Origin: Fluviibacter sp039805725
GTDB taxonomy: Bacteria > Pseudomonadota > Gammaproteobacteria > Burkholderiales > Rhodocyclaceae
Length of the DNA stretch: 24,757 nt
Assembly (NCBI GenBank): GCA_039805725.1
Contig: JBDLTT010000010.1
Location: 1 to 24,757 of the forward strand
Direction of reading: 5' to 3'
Each line of letters starts with the position of its first letter. Position 1 is the stretch's first letter. Shown here one piece after another: positions 15,807-21,940 of this stretch. Below the pieces are notes generated by a model. The model was not told where the DNA came from. It saw only the letters and a program-made list of their open reading frames with translations, and made no database searches. Position numbers and translations under genes: made by a program.

Positions 15807-17561
15807 ATGTTTTGGGATAATCCGTTCGCCGCCGTCACCATCACACCGGAAGTCAGCCTGGTCATGCTGCTCACACTGGCGGTGCTGGGGGTGTTGCTGA
15901 CACGCATCTTCCGGTTGCCGTCGATGCTTGCCTATCTATCGATTGGCGTGCTGATCAGCGCCACGGGTATCGACCTGCTCCCGGGCGATGATGACATCAT
16001 CGAAATCGCCGACTTTGGTATTGCCTTCCTGATGTTCTCGATCGGACTGGAATTCAACATTGCCAGCCTGGTCAGAATGCGCCAGAAGGTCTTTGGTCTG
16101 GGGCCCGCGCAGATGCTGCTTACCGCCGTGGGTAGCATGCTCGTCACCTGGTTCGGTTACGAGCAGGGTTGGCGCGCGGGGCTGGCCGTAGGTCTGGCGG
16201 TAGCCATGTCTTCCACGGCCATCATGGCCAAATTGCTCACCGAGCGTTTCGAGCTGCATTCCCGTCATGGCCAGCGCACCATGGCAGTCCTGCTATTCCA
16301 GGACCTGGCGGTTGTCCCCAGCCTCATCATCATCCCGGCGCTGGCGCAAAACCAGGACAACCTCGGCGCGGCCCTGGTCACCAGTCTGGGACTGAGCGCC
16401 GCCACCCTGATCCTGATGTTCTGGATGGGTCGAAAGCTGGTCAACCGCATCTTTGCGCTGACGGCGCGCTTTCATTCGCCCGAGTTGTTCATGCTCACCG
16501 TGCTCTGGCTGGTTTTTACGCTGTCGTTTGTGACCGGCAGCGCCGGCTTATCCGAGGCGATGGGGGCATTCATCGGCGGCATTCTGGTGTCCGAAACGCT
16601 GTACCGTCACGAAGTCGAGGCCGACATCCGCCCGTTCCGCGATGTGTTGCTGGGGCTCTTCTTTGTGTCGATCGGCATGATGCTCGATCTATCCTATGTG
16701 TTCACGCATATCCCGATCATCGTATTCGGCCTGGGGTTGCTGATTGCCGGTAAAAGCGTTGTCACGCTGCTGGTTGCCCGCTTGAATCGTGCCCCCTGGC
16801 CCGTGGCAATCCGAACGGCTGCCCAGCTGGCCATGGCCGGAGAATTCGGGATCGTGCTGCTCACGCTTGCCTTCAGCCACAGCCTGATCAATCAGGAGAT
16901 TTTTCAATCCACCCTCGCGGTCATGCTGTTGTCGATGTTCATCGCCCCCTTCCTGATCAACGGGGCAGTCCGCATCGCGGCAAAGGTCGAGCGTGACGGT
17001 GCGACCGATGACGCTGGCAAGGTGCGGCACCATCTGCCCCATGGCGGTCTGCCGAGTCTTACCGAATTCGATCACCATGTACTCATTTGCGGTTTCGGGC
17101 GCACCGGTCATGTCGTTGCCGAGTTTCTGACGGCCGAAGCGCTTCCCTGGGTGGCCATCGACATCAACGCCAACCGGGTGAATCAGGCTGTGCGCGAGTT
17201 CGGGCAGGTGATCTTCGGTCGCGCCGAACGGCCGGAAGTGCTGGCTGCCGCAGGCCTGAGTGTGGCAAGACTCATCGTGATCTGTTTTCCGGATCCCGGC
17301 GCTGTTGAACGGATGCTGACAACCATTCGCCGGACCCGACCTGATGTCGCCATCGTCGTTCGGGCGCCCGACGACAGCTACCGGAAGCGGTTTATTGAAC
17401 TCGGGGCATCCGAAGTGATCCCCGAAGTTTTTGAGAGCGGTCTGGGGATTGCCGAAGAAACGATGCGGCAGCTTCAGGTGCCGCCCGAAAGAACCCGCGC
17501 CAAAGTTAGCAAAATCAAAAGCGCCCGCTATCGCAGGGATTGCTCACCCGAGCCGGTCTAG
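15807..17561 (+). CDS. CPA2-family monovalent cation:proton antiporter with RCK/TrkA-N domain
   Basis: A 584-residue inner-membrane protein. Residues 1 to about 390 hold roughly a dozen hydrophobic segments of the Na+/H+ exchanger type, with MLAYLSIGVLI and DFGIAFLMFSIGLEF near the start and the GAFIGGILVSET stretch. A cytoplasmic TrkA-N domain follows, with the nucleotide-binding GFGRTG (429-434), ending in a short basic tail without an obvious TrkA-C domain. It belongs to the KefB/KefC/YbaL group, which exchanges K+ or Na+ for H+. The ion and ligand control cannot be read from sequence. Its own promoter lies directly ahead, and it converges on dksA through a shared 36-bp gap. Confidence 0.92.
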   Translation: MFWDNPFAAVTITPEVSLVMLLTLAVLGVLLTRIFRLPSMLAYLSIGVLISATGIDLLPGDDDIIEIADFGIAFLMFSIGLEFNIASLVRMRQKVFGLGPAQMLLTAVGSMLVTWFGYEQGWRAGLAVGLAVAMSSTAIMAKLLTERFELHSRHGQRTMAVLLFQDLAVVPSLIIIPALAQNQDNLGAALVTSLGLSAATLILMFWMGRKLVNRIFALTARFHSPELFMLTVLWLVFTLSFVTGSAGLSEAMGAFIGGILVSETLYRHEVEADIRPFRDVLLGLFFVSIGMMLDLSYVFTHIPIIVFGLGLLIAGKSVVTLLVARLNRAPWPVAIRTAAQLAMAGEFGIVLLTLAFSHSLINQEIFQSTLAVMLLSMFIAPFLINGAVRIAAKVERDGATDDAGKVRHHLPHGGLPSLTEFDHHVLICGFGRTGHVVAEFLTAEALPWVAIDINANRVNQAVREFGQVIFGRAERPEVLAAAGLSVARLIVICFPDPGAVERMLTTIRRTRPDVAIVVRAPDDSYRKRFIELGASEVIPEVFESGLGIAEETMRQLQVPPERTRAKVSKIKSARYRRDCSPEPV

Positions 17562-17569
17562 TCAGCAGC

Positions 17570-17600
17570 GGGCCGCACCCCGAGTCGGCGCCCCTTTTTA
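17570..17600 (+). terminator. Probable terminator of the antiporter gene
   Basis: GGGCCG (17570-17575) can pair with CGGCGCCC (17586-17593, one bulged G) and is followed by CTTTTTA. It starts 9 bp after the antiporter stop and overlaps the last codon of dksA, which reads the other way. Confidence 0.55.
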
Positions 17601-18428
17601 TTTGGCGACCTGTTTTTCGCGCAGTTCTTCCAGCGTCTTGCAGTCAATGCACAGCGTGGCGGTCGGGCGGGCTTCCAGGCGCTGAATGCCGATCTCGATA
17701 CCGCACTTGTCGCAGAAGCCGTAATCGTCGTTACGGATGCGAGCCAGCGTGCCCTCGATCTTCTTGATCAGCTTGCGTTCGCGGTCGCGGTTGCGCAGCT
17801 CCAGCGCCATATCGGTTTCCTGGCTGGCGCGGTCGTTCGGGTCGGCAAATACGGTTTGCTCGTCTTGCATGGTGTGCACCGTACGCTCGATATCGGCCAG
17901 CAACTCTTCCTTCAGGCGGTTGAGGATATCGGCGAAGTGGGCAAGCTGTTCTTTGCCCATGTAGATCTCGCCCTTTTTAGGGACATAGGGTTTGAAATTG
18001 GCGGCGTTGGGTACGGCTTTGGCGGGTGCAGGCTTCACAGTCACTTTGTTCGTTTGAGGAGTTACGGCAGGGGCTTTTGCCGGGGCGGTGGCCACCGGCT
18101 TGGCGGTTGATGTGCTGTCCGGAGCGGGGCTCTTCTTGGGAGCGCTCGTCTTCACGGGAGCTTTGGCAGCGGGTTTTGTGGCCGGGGTTTTGGCCGCAAC
18201 CTTGGCTGGCGTTTTGACCGGCAGTTTGGCTACCGGCTTCTTCGCGGCCGCTACTTTAACAGAGGTCTTGGATGGCGTCTGCACTGATTTGCCGACGGCC
18301 GTTTTAACGGCCTTGACGACGGCTTTGGCAACAGTTTTTACGGCGTTTTTGACCGGCGATTTCGCCTGGGCTTTGGGCGCGGTTTTGGCGGTCTTCGGTG
18401 CAGCTTTCTTGGTTGGGGTCGTTGCCAT
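17598..18428 (-). CDS. dksA: RNA polymerase-binding protein DksA with long Lys/Ala-rich N-terminal tail
   Basis: A 276-residue protein. The last 120 or so residues are a complete DksA: a coiled coil whose tip reads FADPNDRASQE (the DPxDRA acidic tip that reaches the polymerase active site), ELRNRDRERKLIKKIEGTL, and a four-cysteine zinc finger C239-x2-C242-x17-C260-x2-C263. The first 145 or so residues are almost only Lys, Ala, Pro, Thr and Val, like a histone H1 tail, whereas E. coli DksA totals 151. DksA works with ppGpp to adjust rRNA and amino-acid promoters. I chose the ATG at 18428 (MATTPTKK); an in-frame ATG at 18461 would add 11 residues unlike the tail. It is divergent from the 85-residue gene. 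Confidence 0.93.
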   Translation of the reverse strand: MATTPTKKAAPKTAKTAPKAQAKSPVKNAVKTVAKAVVKAVKTAVGKSVQTPSKTSVKVAAAKKPVAKLPVKTPAKVAAKTPATKPAAKAPVKTSAPKKSPAPDSTSTAKPVATAPAKAPAVTPQTNKVTVKPAPAKAVPNAANFKPYVPKKGEIYMGKEQLAHFADILNRLKEELLADIERTVHTMQDEQTVFADPNDRASQETDMALELRNRDRERKLIKKIEGTLARIRNDDYGFCDKCGIEIGIQRLEARPTATLCIDCKTLEELREKQVAK

Positions 18429-18461
18429 AAAGATGTCGTGTGGAGAGCCGGTTAAACCCAT

Positions 18462-18476
18462 GACTGTATCACAGTC
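18462..18476. promoter_or_regulatory. Inverted repeat upstream of dksA
   Basis: GACTGT and ACAGTC form perfect 6-bp arms around ATC, 34 bp upstream of the dksA start. Its position fits an operator or the base of a leader hairpin. No matching regulator is recognised. Confidence 0.35.
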
Positions 18477-18532
18477 TTTTGCCTATTTTGATAGTTGAAC
18501 CGGGACAAAAGAAACATCATGATGCTGTCATT

Positions 18533-18548
18533 TTGCGTTGCAACACAA
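18533..18548. promoter_or_regulatory. 16-bp near-palindrome between dksA and the 85-residue gene
   Basis: TTGCGTTGCAACACAA is a 16-bp palindrome with one mismatched pair, centred on GTTGCAAC, in the divergent 171-bp intergenic region. A possible -10 (TATCAT, 18559-18564) for the plus-strand gene lies just downstream, though with poor -35 spacing. It is a candidate operator of unknown identity. Confidence 0.35.
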
Positions 18549-18599
18549 GGATTTAGCCTATCATGCTCAAAGTCATTGAGCACCCCTGGGAGAATCGCC

Positions 18600-18857
18600 A
18601 TGAGCAAAAAGCTACACGTCAACATCGAACTGGAAATGACCGTTCCCGACGATTGGCAGATCGCCGAAACCGATGATGGCATCGGTGTCCTCAAAATGTC
18701 CGACGGCAAGTTTCTGGACCTCACCTTCGAACCCATGGTTGCCGCCGATCTGGACGGTGCCTGGAGCAACGATGTCAGCGAAGACTTCATGAACGAATTA
18801 CTTGATATGGTCGATGCCGAATCGGTGGCCTACGAACTCAAACAAGTGCTTAACTAA
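18600..18857 (+). CDS. Small acidic protein of unknown function upstream of selO
   Basis: An 85-residue protein that I do not recognise. It starts at the ATG at 18600 behind GGGAGA (18588-18593). It is strongly acidic and has no signal peptide, membrane segment or cysteine. Residues 5 to about 45 look like short alternating strands (LHVNIELEMTVPDDWQIAE, then VLKMSDGKFLDLTF), and the last 30 (from VSEDFMNELL to the end) look helical. The codon use resembles its neighbours, supporting a real gene. selO starts 14 bp after its stop, so the two are probably one transcript. A longer open frame upstream lacks a ribosome-binding site and is not used. Confidence 0.75.
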   Translation: MSKKLHVNIELEMTVPDDWQIAETDDGIGVLKMSDGKFLDLTFEPMVAADLDGAWSNDVSEDFMNELLDMVDAESVAYELKQVLN

Positions 18858-18871
18858 TCTGCTGCCATCGC

Positions 18872-20293
18872 GTGCTGTCCCTGCAATGTACCTACGCCGG
18901 GCTACCCGGCGCCTTATACAGCCCGGTAGAGCCGGTCGCCCGCTGGTCGGCCAGACAGCTCTGGCTCAACCACGGCCTGGCCGGGCAACTGGGTCTCGAT
19001 CCTGCGCAACTGGCCTCACCGGACGGGCAGCAAATCCTGGCGGGTGCCAAAGCACCGCCGGGGCAACAGCCTATCGCCCAGGCCTACGCCGGGCATCAAT
19101 TTGGTCACCTGGCCATCCTGGGTGATGGCCGGGCGCTATTGCTGGGTGAGCTCCTCACGCCGGGCCAGCAGCGGGTCGACATCCAGCTCAAGGGTTCCGG
19201 GCAAACGCCGTACTCGCGGCGCGGTGACGGGTTGGCCGCACTGGCCCCCATGCTGCGTGAATACCTCATCAGCGAAGCCATGCACGCCCTGGGCGTACCC
19301 ACCACGCGCAGCCTGGCCGTCGTTGCCACCGACGAAATCGTCTACCGCGACCGGCCGGCCGTAGGCGCTGTGCTTACCCGCGTGGCCAGCAGCCATATCC
19401 GGGTCGGCACCTTTCAGTTTGCCGCCATGCAGGGCAACGAAACGCTCAAAGCCCTGGCCGATTACACCATCGAGCGACACGACCCCGATCTTCAAGGCAC
19501 GCCCAATCCCTATGGGGGGTTGCTCAATCGCGTCATTGAACGCCAGGCCCGGCTGATCGCGCAATGGATGCTGTTTGGCTTCGTGCATGGTGTGATGAAC
19601 ACCGACAACGTCAGCATCGCCGGTGAAACCATCGACTACGGCCCGTGTGCCTTTATGGATGCCTACGACCCGGCCACCGTGTTCAGTTCCATCGACCAGC
19701 AAGGGCGATATGCCTACGGCAACCAGCCGGCCATCGGCCACTGGAACCTGTGCCGCCTGGCCGAAAGCCTGCTGCCGTTACTCGATGCCGATCAAGACAA
19801 AGCCCTTGAACTGGCGCAAGCCGCCATCGATACCTACGCGCATCAGTACGACAGCGCCTGGCGCAACGGCCTCGCCAGCAAACTCGGCTTTGCCGCGCGC
19901 AGCGCAGACATCGACGCACTCGCCGAAGACTTTCTGCAGATTTTGCAAACAAAAGGCGCCGACTACACCAACAGCTTCCGCGCCCTGATGCGGCAAGACC
20001 TGAACGACGAATCCTTCGCGCCCTGGTTAGAGCGCTGGCACAGCCTGATCGAACAGCAACCTGGCGGCATGCCAACCGCCCTGGAATGCATGGGCAAGGC
20101 CAACCCTGTCATCATCCCCAGAAACCAACTCGTGCAGGCCGCCCTAGATGCCGCAGAGCAGGGCGACAGCCAGCCCTTTGATGAACTGCTCGCTGCGATC
20201 CAGAATCCGTTCGATTCAAATCACCAAGACAGCACCTACGCCCAGCCGCCAGCGGCAAACACGGCGCCTTACGTCACCTACTGCGGCACCTGA
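18872..20293 (+). CDS. selO: Protein adenylyltransferase SelO (YdiU family)
   Basis: A 473-residue pseudokinase-fold enzyme that transfers AMP from ATP to Ser/Thr/Tyr side chains of proteins and is linked to oxidative stress. Family signatures are QAYAGHQFGHLAILGDGRA, DIQLKGSGQTPYSRRGDG with Lys107, HGVMNTDNVSI with Asp245/Asn246, and IDYGP with Asp255. The ten-residue spacing of the two aspartates matches characterised SelO enzymes. The protein ends in YCGT, with cysteine where some eukaryotic SelO have selenocysteine, and appears full length. The start is a GTG at 18872; no in-frame ATG lies upstream before a stop. It is probably co-transcribed with the small gene before it. Confidence 0.95.
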   Translation: MLSLQCTYAGLPGALYSPVEPVARWSARQLWLNHGLAGQLGLDPAQLASPDGQQILAGAKAPPGQQPIAQAYAGHQFGHLAILGDGRALLLGELLTPGQQRVDIQLKGSGQTPYSRRGDGLAALAPMLREYLISEAMHALGVPTTRSLAVVATDEIVYRDRPAVGAVLTRVASSHIRVGTFQFAAMQGNETLKALADYTIERHDPDLQGTPNPYGGLLNRVIERQARLIAQWMLFGFVHGVMNTDNVSIAGETIDYGPCAFMDAYDPATVFSSIDQQGRYAYGNQPAIGHWNLCRLAESLLPLLDADQDKALELAQAAIDTYAHQYDSAWRNGLASKLGFAARSADIDALAEDFLQILQTKGADYTNSFRALMRQDLNDESFAPWLERWHSLIEQQPGGMPTALECMGKANPVIIPRNQLVQAALDAAEQGDSQPFDELLAAIQNPFDSNHQDSTYAQPPAANTAPYVTYCGT

Positions 20294-20303
20294 AATTAAT
20301 TTA

Positions 20304-20328
20304 GAGAGGCTCACCTCCTGAGACTCTC
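20304..20328. repeat. Stem-loop after selO
   Basis: GAGAG-G-CTCA (20304-20313) pairs with TGAG-A-CTCTC (20319-20328) around a CCTCC loop, with a single G/A mismatch. It starts 11 bp after the selO stop and is preceded by the palindrome AAATTAATTT (20293-20302). It has no T tract on the plus strand, so it is not a classic intrinsic terminator; it may protect the mRNA 3' end. Confidence 0.45.
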
Positions 20329-20384
20329 GGCATCTAAGATGGCTCCGTGTCCGAACCGTCGGGCTATATACAAGGAGCACCCCC

Positions 20385-20447
20385 ATGAATTTATCTTGCA
20401 TAACATCTGGATATTCCTTGCGTTTTATTTGTTTGTATATACAATAA
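20385..20447 (+). CDS. Possible 20-residue leader peptide of brnTA
   Basis: A short open frame starts at ATG 20385, seven bases after a strong AAGGAG (20372-20377), and reads MNLSCITSGYSLRFICLYIQ before TAA at 20445-20447. The brnT ATG begins one base after this stop, and brnT itself has only a weak TAAG ahead of it. Translation of brnT could therefore depend on ribosomes finishing this leader. The peptide is hydrophobic and resembles nothing I know. Alternatively AAGGAG may be chance, with brnT made from a shorter transcript. Confidence 0.4.
   Translation: MNLSCITSGYSLRFICLYIQ
20433..20444. promoter_or_regulatory. Perfect 12-bp palindrome ahead of brnT, candidate BrnA operator
   Basis: TTGTATATACAA at 20433-20444 is a perfect palindrome five bases before the brnT ATG. 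Nine of its bases, TATATACAA, recur at 20365-20373 just ahead of the leader ORF ribosome-binding site. Ribbon-helix-helix antitoxins such as BrnA usually repress their own promoter through paired short repeats, which makes these sites plausible operators. A -10-like TACAAT (20440-20445) overlaps the palindrome. Confidence 0.45.
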
Positions 20448-20448
20448 G

Positions 20449-20712
20449 ATGCGTTATCAATGGGATCACAAGAAACACGCAGACAACGTGCAAAAGCATG
20501 GGGTCTGGTTTTCAGAAGCAGAAGCTTTCGAATGGGATAGCGCCATCGTCAAGCACGACGAGCGCCCTTACGATGAAACACGGTTTCAGGCGATTGGCTA
20601 CATTGAAGCGCGTTTGTACGTAATGGTGTTCTGTTTGCGTGAGACGTCAATACGAATAATAAGTCTGAGAAAAGCGAACCGCAGAGAGGTCAGGGAATAT
20701 GCCGAAACTTAA
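20449..20712 (+). CDS. brnT: BrnT-family ribonuclease toxin
   Basis: An 87-residue toxin of the type II BrnT/BrnA system. The family pattern is clear: WDHKKHADNVQKHGVWFSEAEAFEWD at the N terminus, DERPYDETRFQAIGYIEARLYVMVFCLRE in the middle and RIISLRKANRREVREYAE at the C terminus. BrnT has a RelE-like fold and stops translation by RNA cleavage. Toxin-first order and a 14-bp overlap with brnA are typical. The region is visibly richer in A and T than its neighbours, which suggests acquisition as an accessory module between selO and the lipoprotein gene. It appears intact. Confidence 0.93.
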   Translation: MRYQWDHKKHADNVQKHGVWFSEAEAFEWDSAIVKHDERPYDETRFQAIGYIEARLYVMVFCLRETSIRIISLRKANRREVREYAET

Positions 20713-21109
20713 ATCCGGGACGATCGTCCCGACCCTTGCTGAGGACAAACAAATAGCAGCCGGGATTAAAAAAGATCACAACAATCCTCAATGGACAAGT
20801 TCGGACTTTGCACAGGCAAAGCCAGCTGCAGAGTTTTTTGAACCGGAAACGTATACCGGACTTGTCGAACTGACCAAACGCGGTAGGGGTAAACGTGGTC
20901 CACAAAAGGCACCAACCAAAATTGCTGCTAGCGTTAGGTTTGATCCAGATGTACTGGAAAGACTCAGAGCATCTGGCCGTGGCTGGGCTACTCTCGTGAA
21001 CGACACCATGCGTGCATTGCTCTTTAGTGCGGATGCTGAAGGCCTTCTGGCCACCAAACACAATCGGGCGAAAGCCAAAAAAACAGCTTCAAGCATCACC
21101 CGAAGATGA
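20699..21109 (+). CDS. brnA: BrnA-family antitoxin
   Basis: A 136-residue antitoxin partner of BrnT. The N terminus, MPKLKSGTIVPTLAEDKQIAAGI, and the stretch NNPQWTSSDFAQAKPAAEFF match the BrnA toxin-binding region. KIAASVRFDPDVLERLRASGRGWATLVNDTMRALL is the DNA-binding ribbon-helix-helix with the RGW motif. About 25 further residues, basic and Ala/Lys-rich, extend the C terminus past the usual end, so the protein is somewhat longer than typical BrnA. AGGGA lies just ahead of the ATG inside brnT. It probably represses the operon together with BrnT through the upstream palindromes. Confidence 0.92.
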   Translation: MPKLKSGTIVPTLAEDKQIAAGIKKDHNNPQWTSSDFAQAKPAAEFFEPETYTGLVELTKRGRGKRGPQKAPTKIAASVRFDPDVLERLRASGRGWATLVNDTMRALLFSADAEGLLATKHNRAKAKKTASSITRR

Positions 21110-21111
21110 AT

Positions 21112-21128
21112 CGTGACAATTTGTCACG
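21112..21128. repeat. 17-bp palindrome after brnA
   Basis: CGTGACAA (21112-21119) and TTGTCACG (21121-21128) are perfect 8-bp arms around a single T, beginning two bases after the brnA stop. There is no following T tract, so it is a weak terminator at best. It lies about 90 bp upstream of the lipoprotein gene and could be an operator for it. Confidence 0.5.
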
Positions 21129-21218
21129 GTTTCAAATTAGCGGCAGTCGACTTCAGGCTGTAGTCAACTTACTTGGGGTGGTTGATTTAGAATGAGGTCT
21201 CACTAAACGGGTCCCACC

Positions 21219-21464
21219 ATGCGACGTTACCTCATCATTCTTGCCACCGCACTGCTCAGTGCCTGCGGCACCACCGATTACCAGAAGAATATCGCCTCGC
21301 CGTATCTGGGCTGCACCGTCGAAGACATCACCATCGTCGACGAGGCTGGCGGCTGGATGACGGCGCATGAGGGCTGGGTGGCCGTTTGCCGCAACAAGGC
21401 CGTGATGTGCGTCGAAACCCGCGATAGCGGCGGCGGCTGTAACTACATCCCTGTACCCAAATAA
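21219..21464 (+). CDS. Small putative lipoprotein
   Basis: An 81-residue protein with a lipoprotein signal peptide: MRRYLIILATALLSAC puts the lipidated cysteine at residue 16 (lipobox LLSAC). The mature part is about 65 residues with four more cysteines (in LGCTV, AVCRN, VMCVE and GGCNY), enough for two disulfides in the periplasm. I recognise no family. A possible -10 (TAGAAT, 21188-21193) lies 25 bp ahead of the ATG without a good -35. The deaminase gene follows after 15 bp, so the two are probably co-transcribed, although a functional link is not evident. Confidence 0.8.
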   Translation: MRRYLIILATALLSACGTTDYQKNIASPYLGCTVEDITIVDEAGGWMTAHEGWVAVCRNKAVMCVETRDSGGGCNYIPVPK

Positions 21465-21479
21465 CCAGGGCGCACGCGT

Positions 21480-21917
21480 ATGGATGCATTTCTGCAAGCC
21501 GCCATCGACGAAGCCCGTCAGGGCCTGGCCGAAGGCGGCATCCCCATCGGCTCGGTGCTGGTCCACCACGGCAAAATCATCGGCCGGGGCCATAACCGCC
21601 GCGTACAACAGGGCAGCGCCATACTGCATGGCGAGATGGACGCCCTGGAAAACGCCGGTCGTCTACCGGCCAGCGTGTATCAAGCATCGGTGCTTTACAC
21701 CACCTTGTCGCCATGCCCCATGTGCACCGGGGCGATTCTGCTTTACGGCATTCCCAAGGTCATCGTCGGCGAGAATCAGACCTTCATGGGCGAAGAAGAA
21801 CTACTGCGATCCCGTGGCGTGACTGTCGACGTCGTGCAGGACCCCACATGCATAGAACTGATGCGAGCTTTCATAGCAGACAAGCCACAACTCTGGAATG
21901 AGGATATCGGGGTCTGA
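21480..21917 (+). CDS. Cytosine deaminase, yeast Fcy1-like zinc nucleoside/base deaminase
   Basis: A 145-residue deaminase of the CDA fold. Zinc and proton-transfer residues are H50 and E52 (ILHGEMD) and C79/C82 (SPCPMC). It matches yeast cytosine deaminase well beyond these motifs: GRGHNRRVQQGSA with Asn39, LENAGRLP, LYTTLSPCPMCTGAILLYGIPKVIVGEN, and a C terminus ending LWNEDIG with Trp139 and Asp142. All of these correspond to yeast substrate-contact residues (N51, W152, D155) with an almost constant offset of 12-13. Cytosine to uracil is therefore the favoured reaction, rather than tRNA adenosine (TadA) or guanine deamination. It is unrelated to CodA of E. coli. The preceding lipoprotein gene ends 15 bp upstream. 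Confidence 0.88.
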   Translation: MDAFLQAAIDEARQGLAEGGIPIGSVLVHHGKIIGRGHNRRVQQGSAILHGEMDALENAGRLPASVYQASVLYTTLSPCPMCTGAILLYGIPKVIVGENQTFMGEEELLRSRGVTVDVVQDPTCIELMRAFIADKPQLWNEDIGV

Positions 21918-21940
21918 ATGATGCTGCCGGCCGGCCCTGA

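Noticed and set aside
18866..20293. Selenocysteine in SelO
   Set aside because: The C-terminal motif is encoded as TGC (cysteine) followed by Gly, Thr and a normal stop; no in-frame TGA is present.
20339..20623. Plus-strand open frame overlapping the start of brnT in another frame
   Set aside because: It overlaps most of brnT, lacks a ribosome-binding site and its translation is unlike any family; brnT has clear family motifs.
21926..21935. GCCGGCCGGC palindrome between the deaminase and nnrS as a bidirectional terminator
   Set aside because: It is a short self-complementary GC run without a loop or T tract on either strand.
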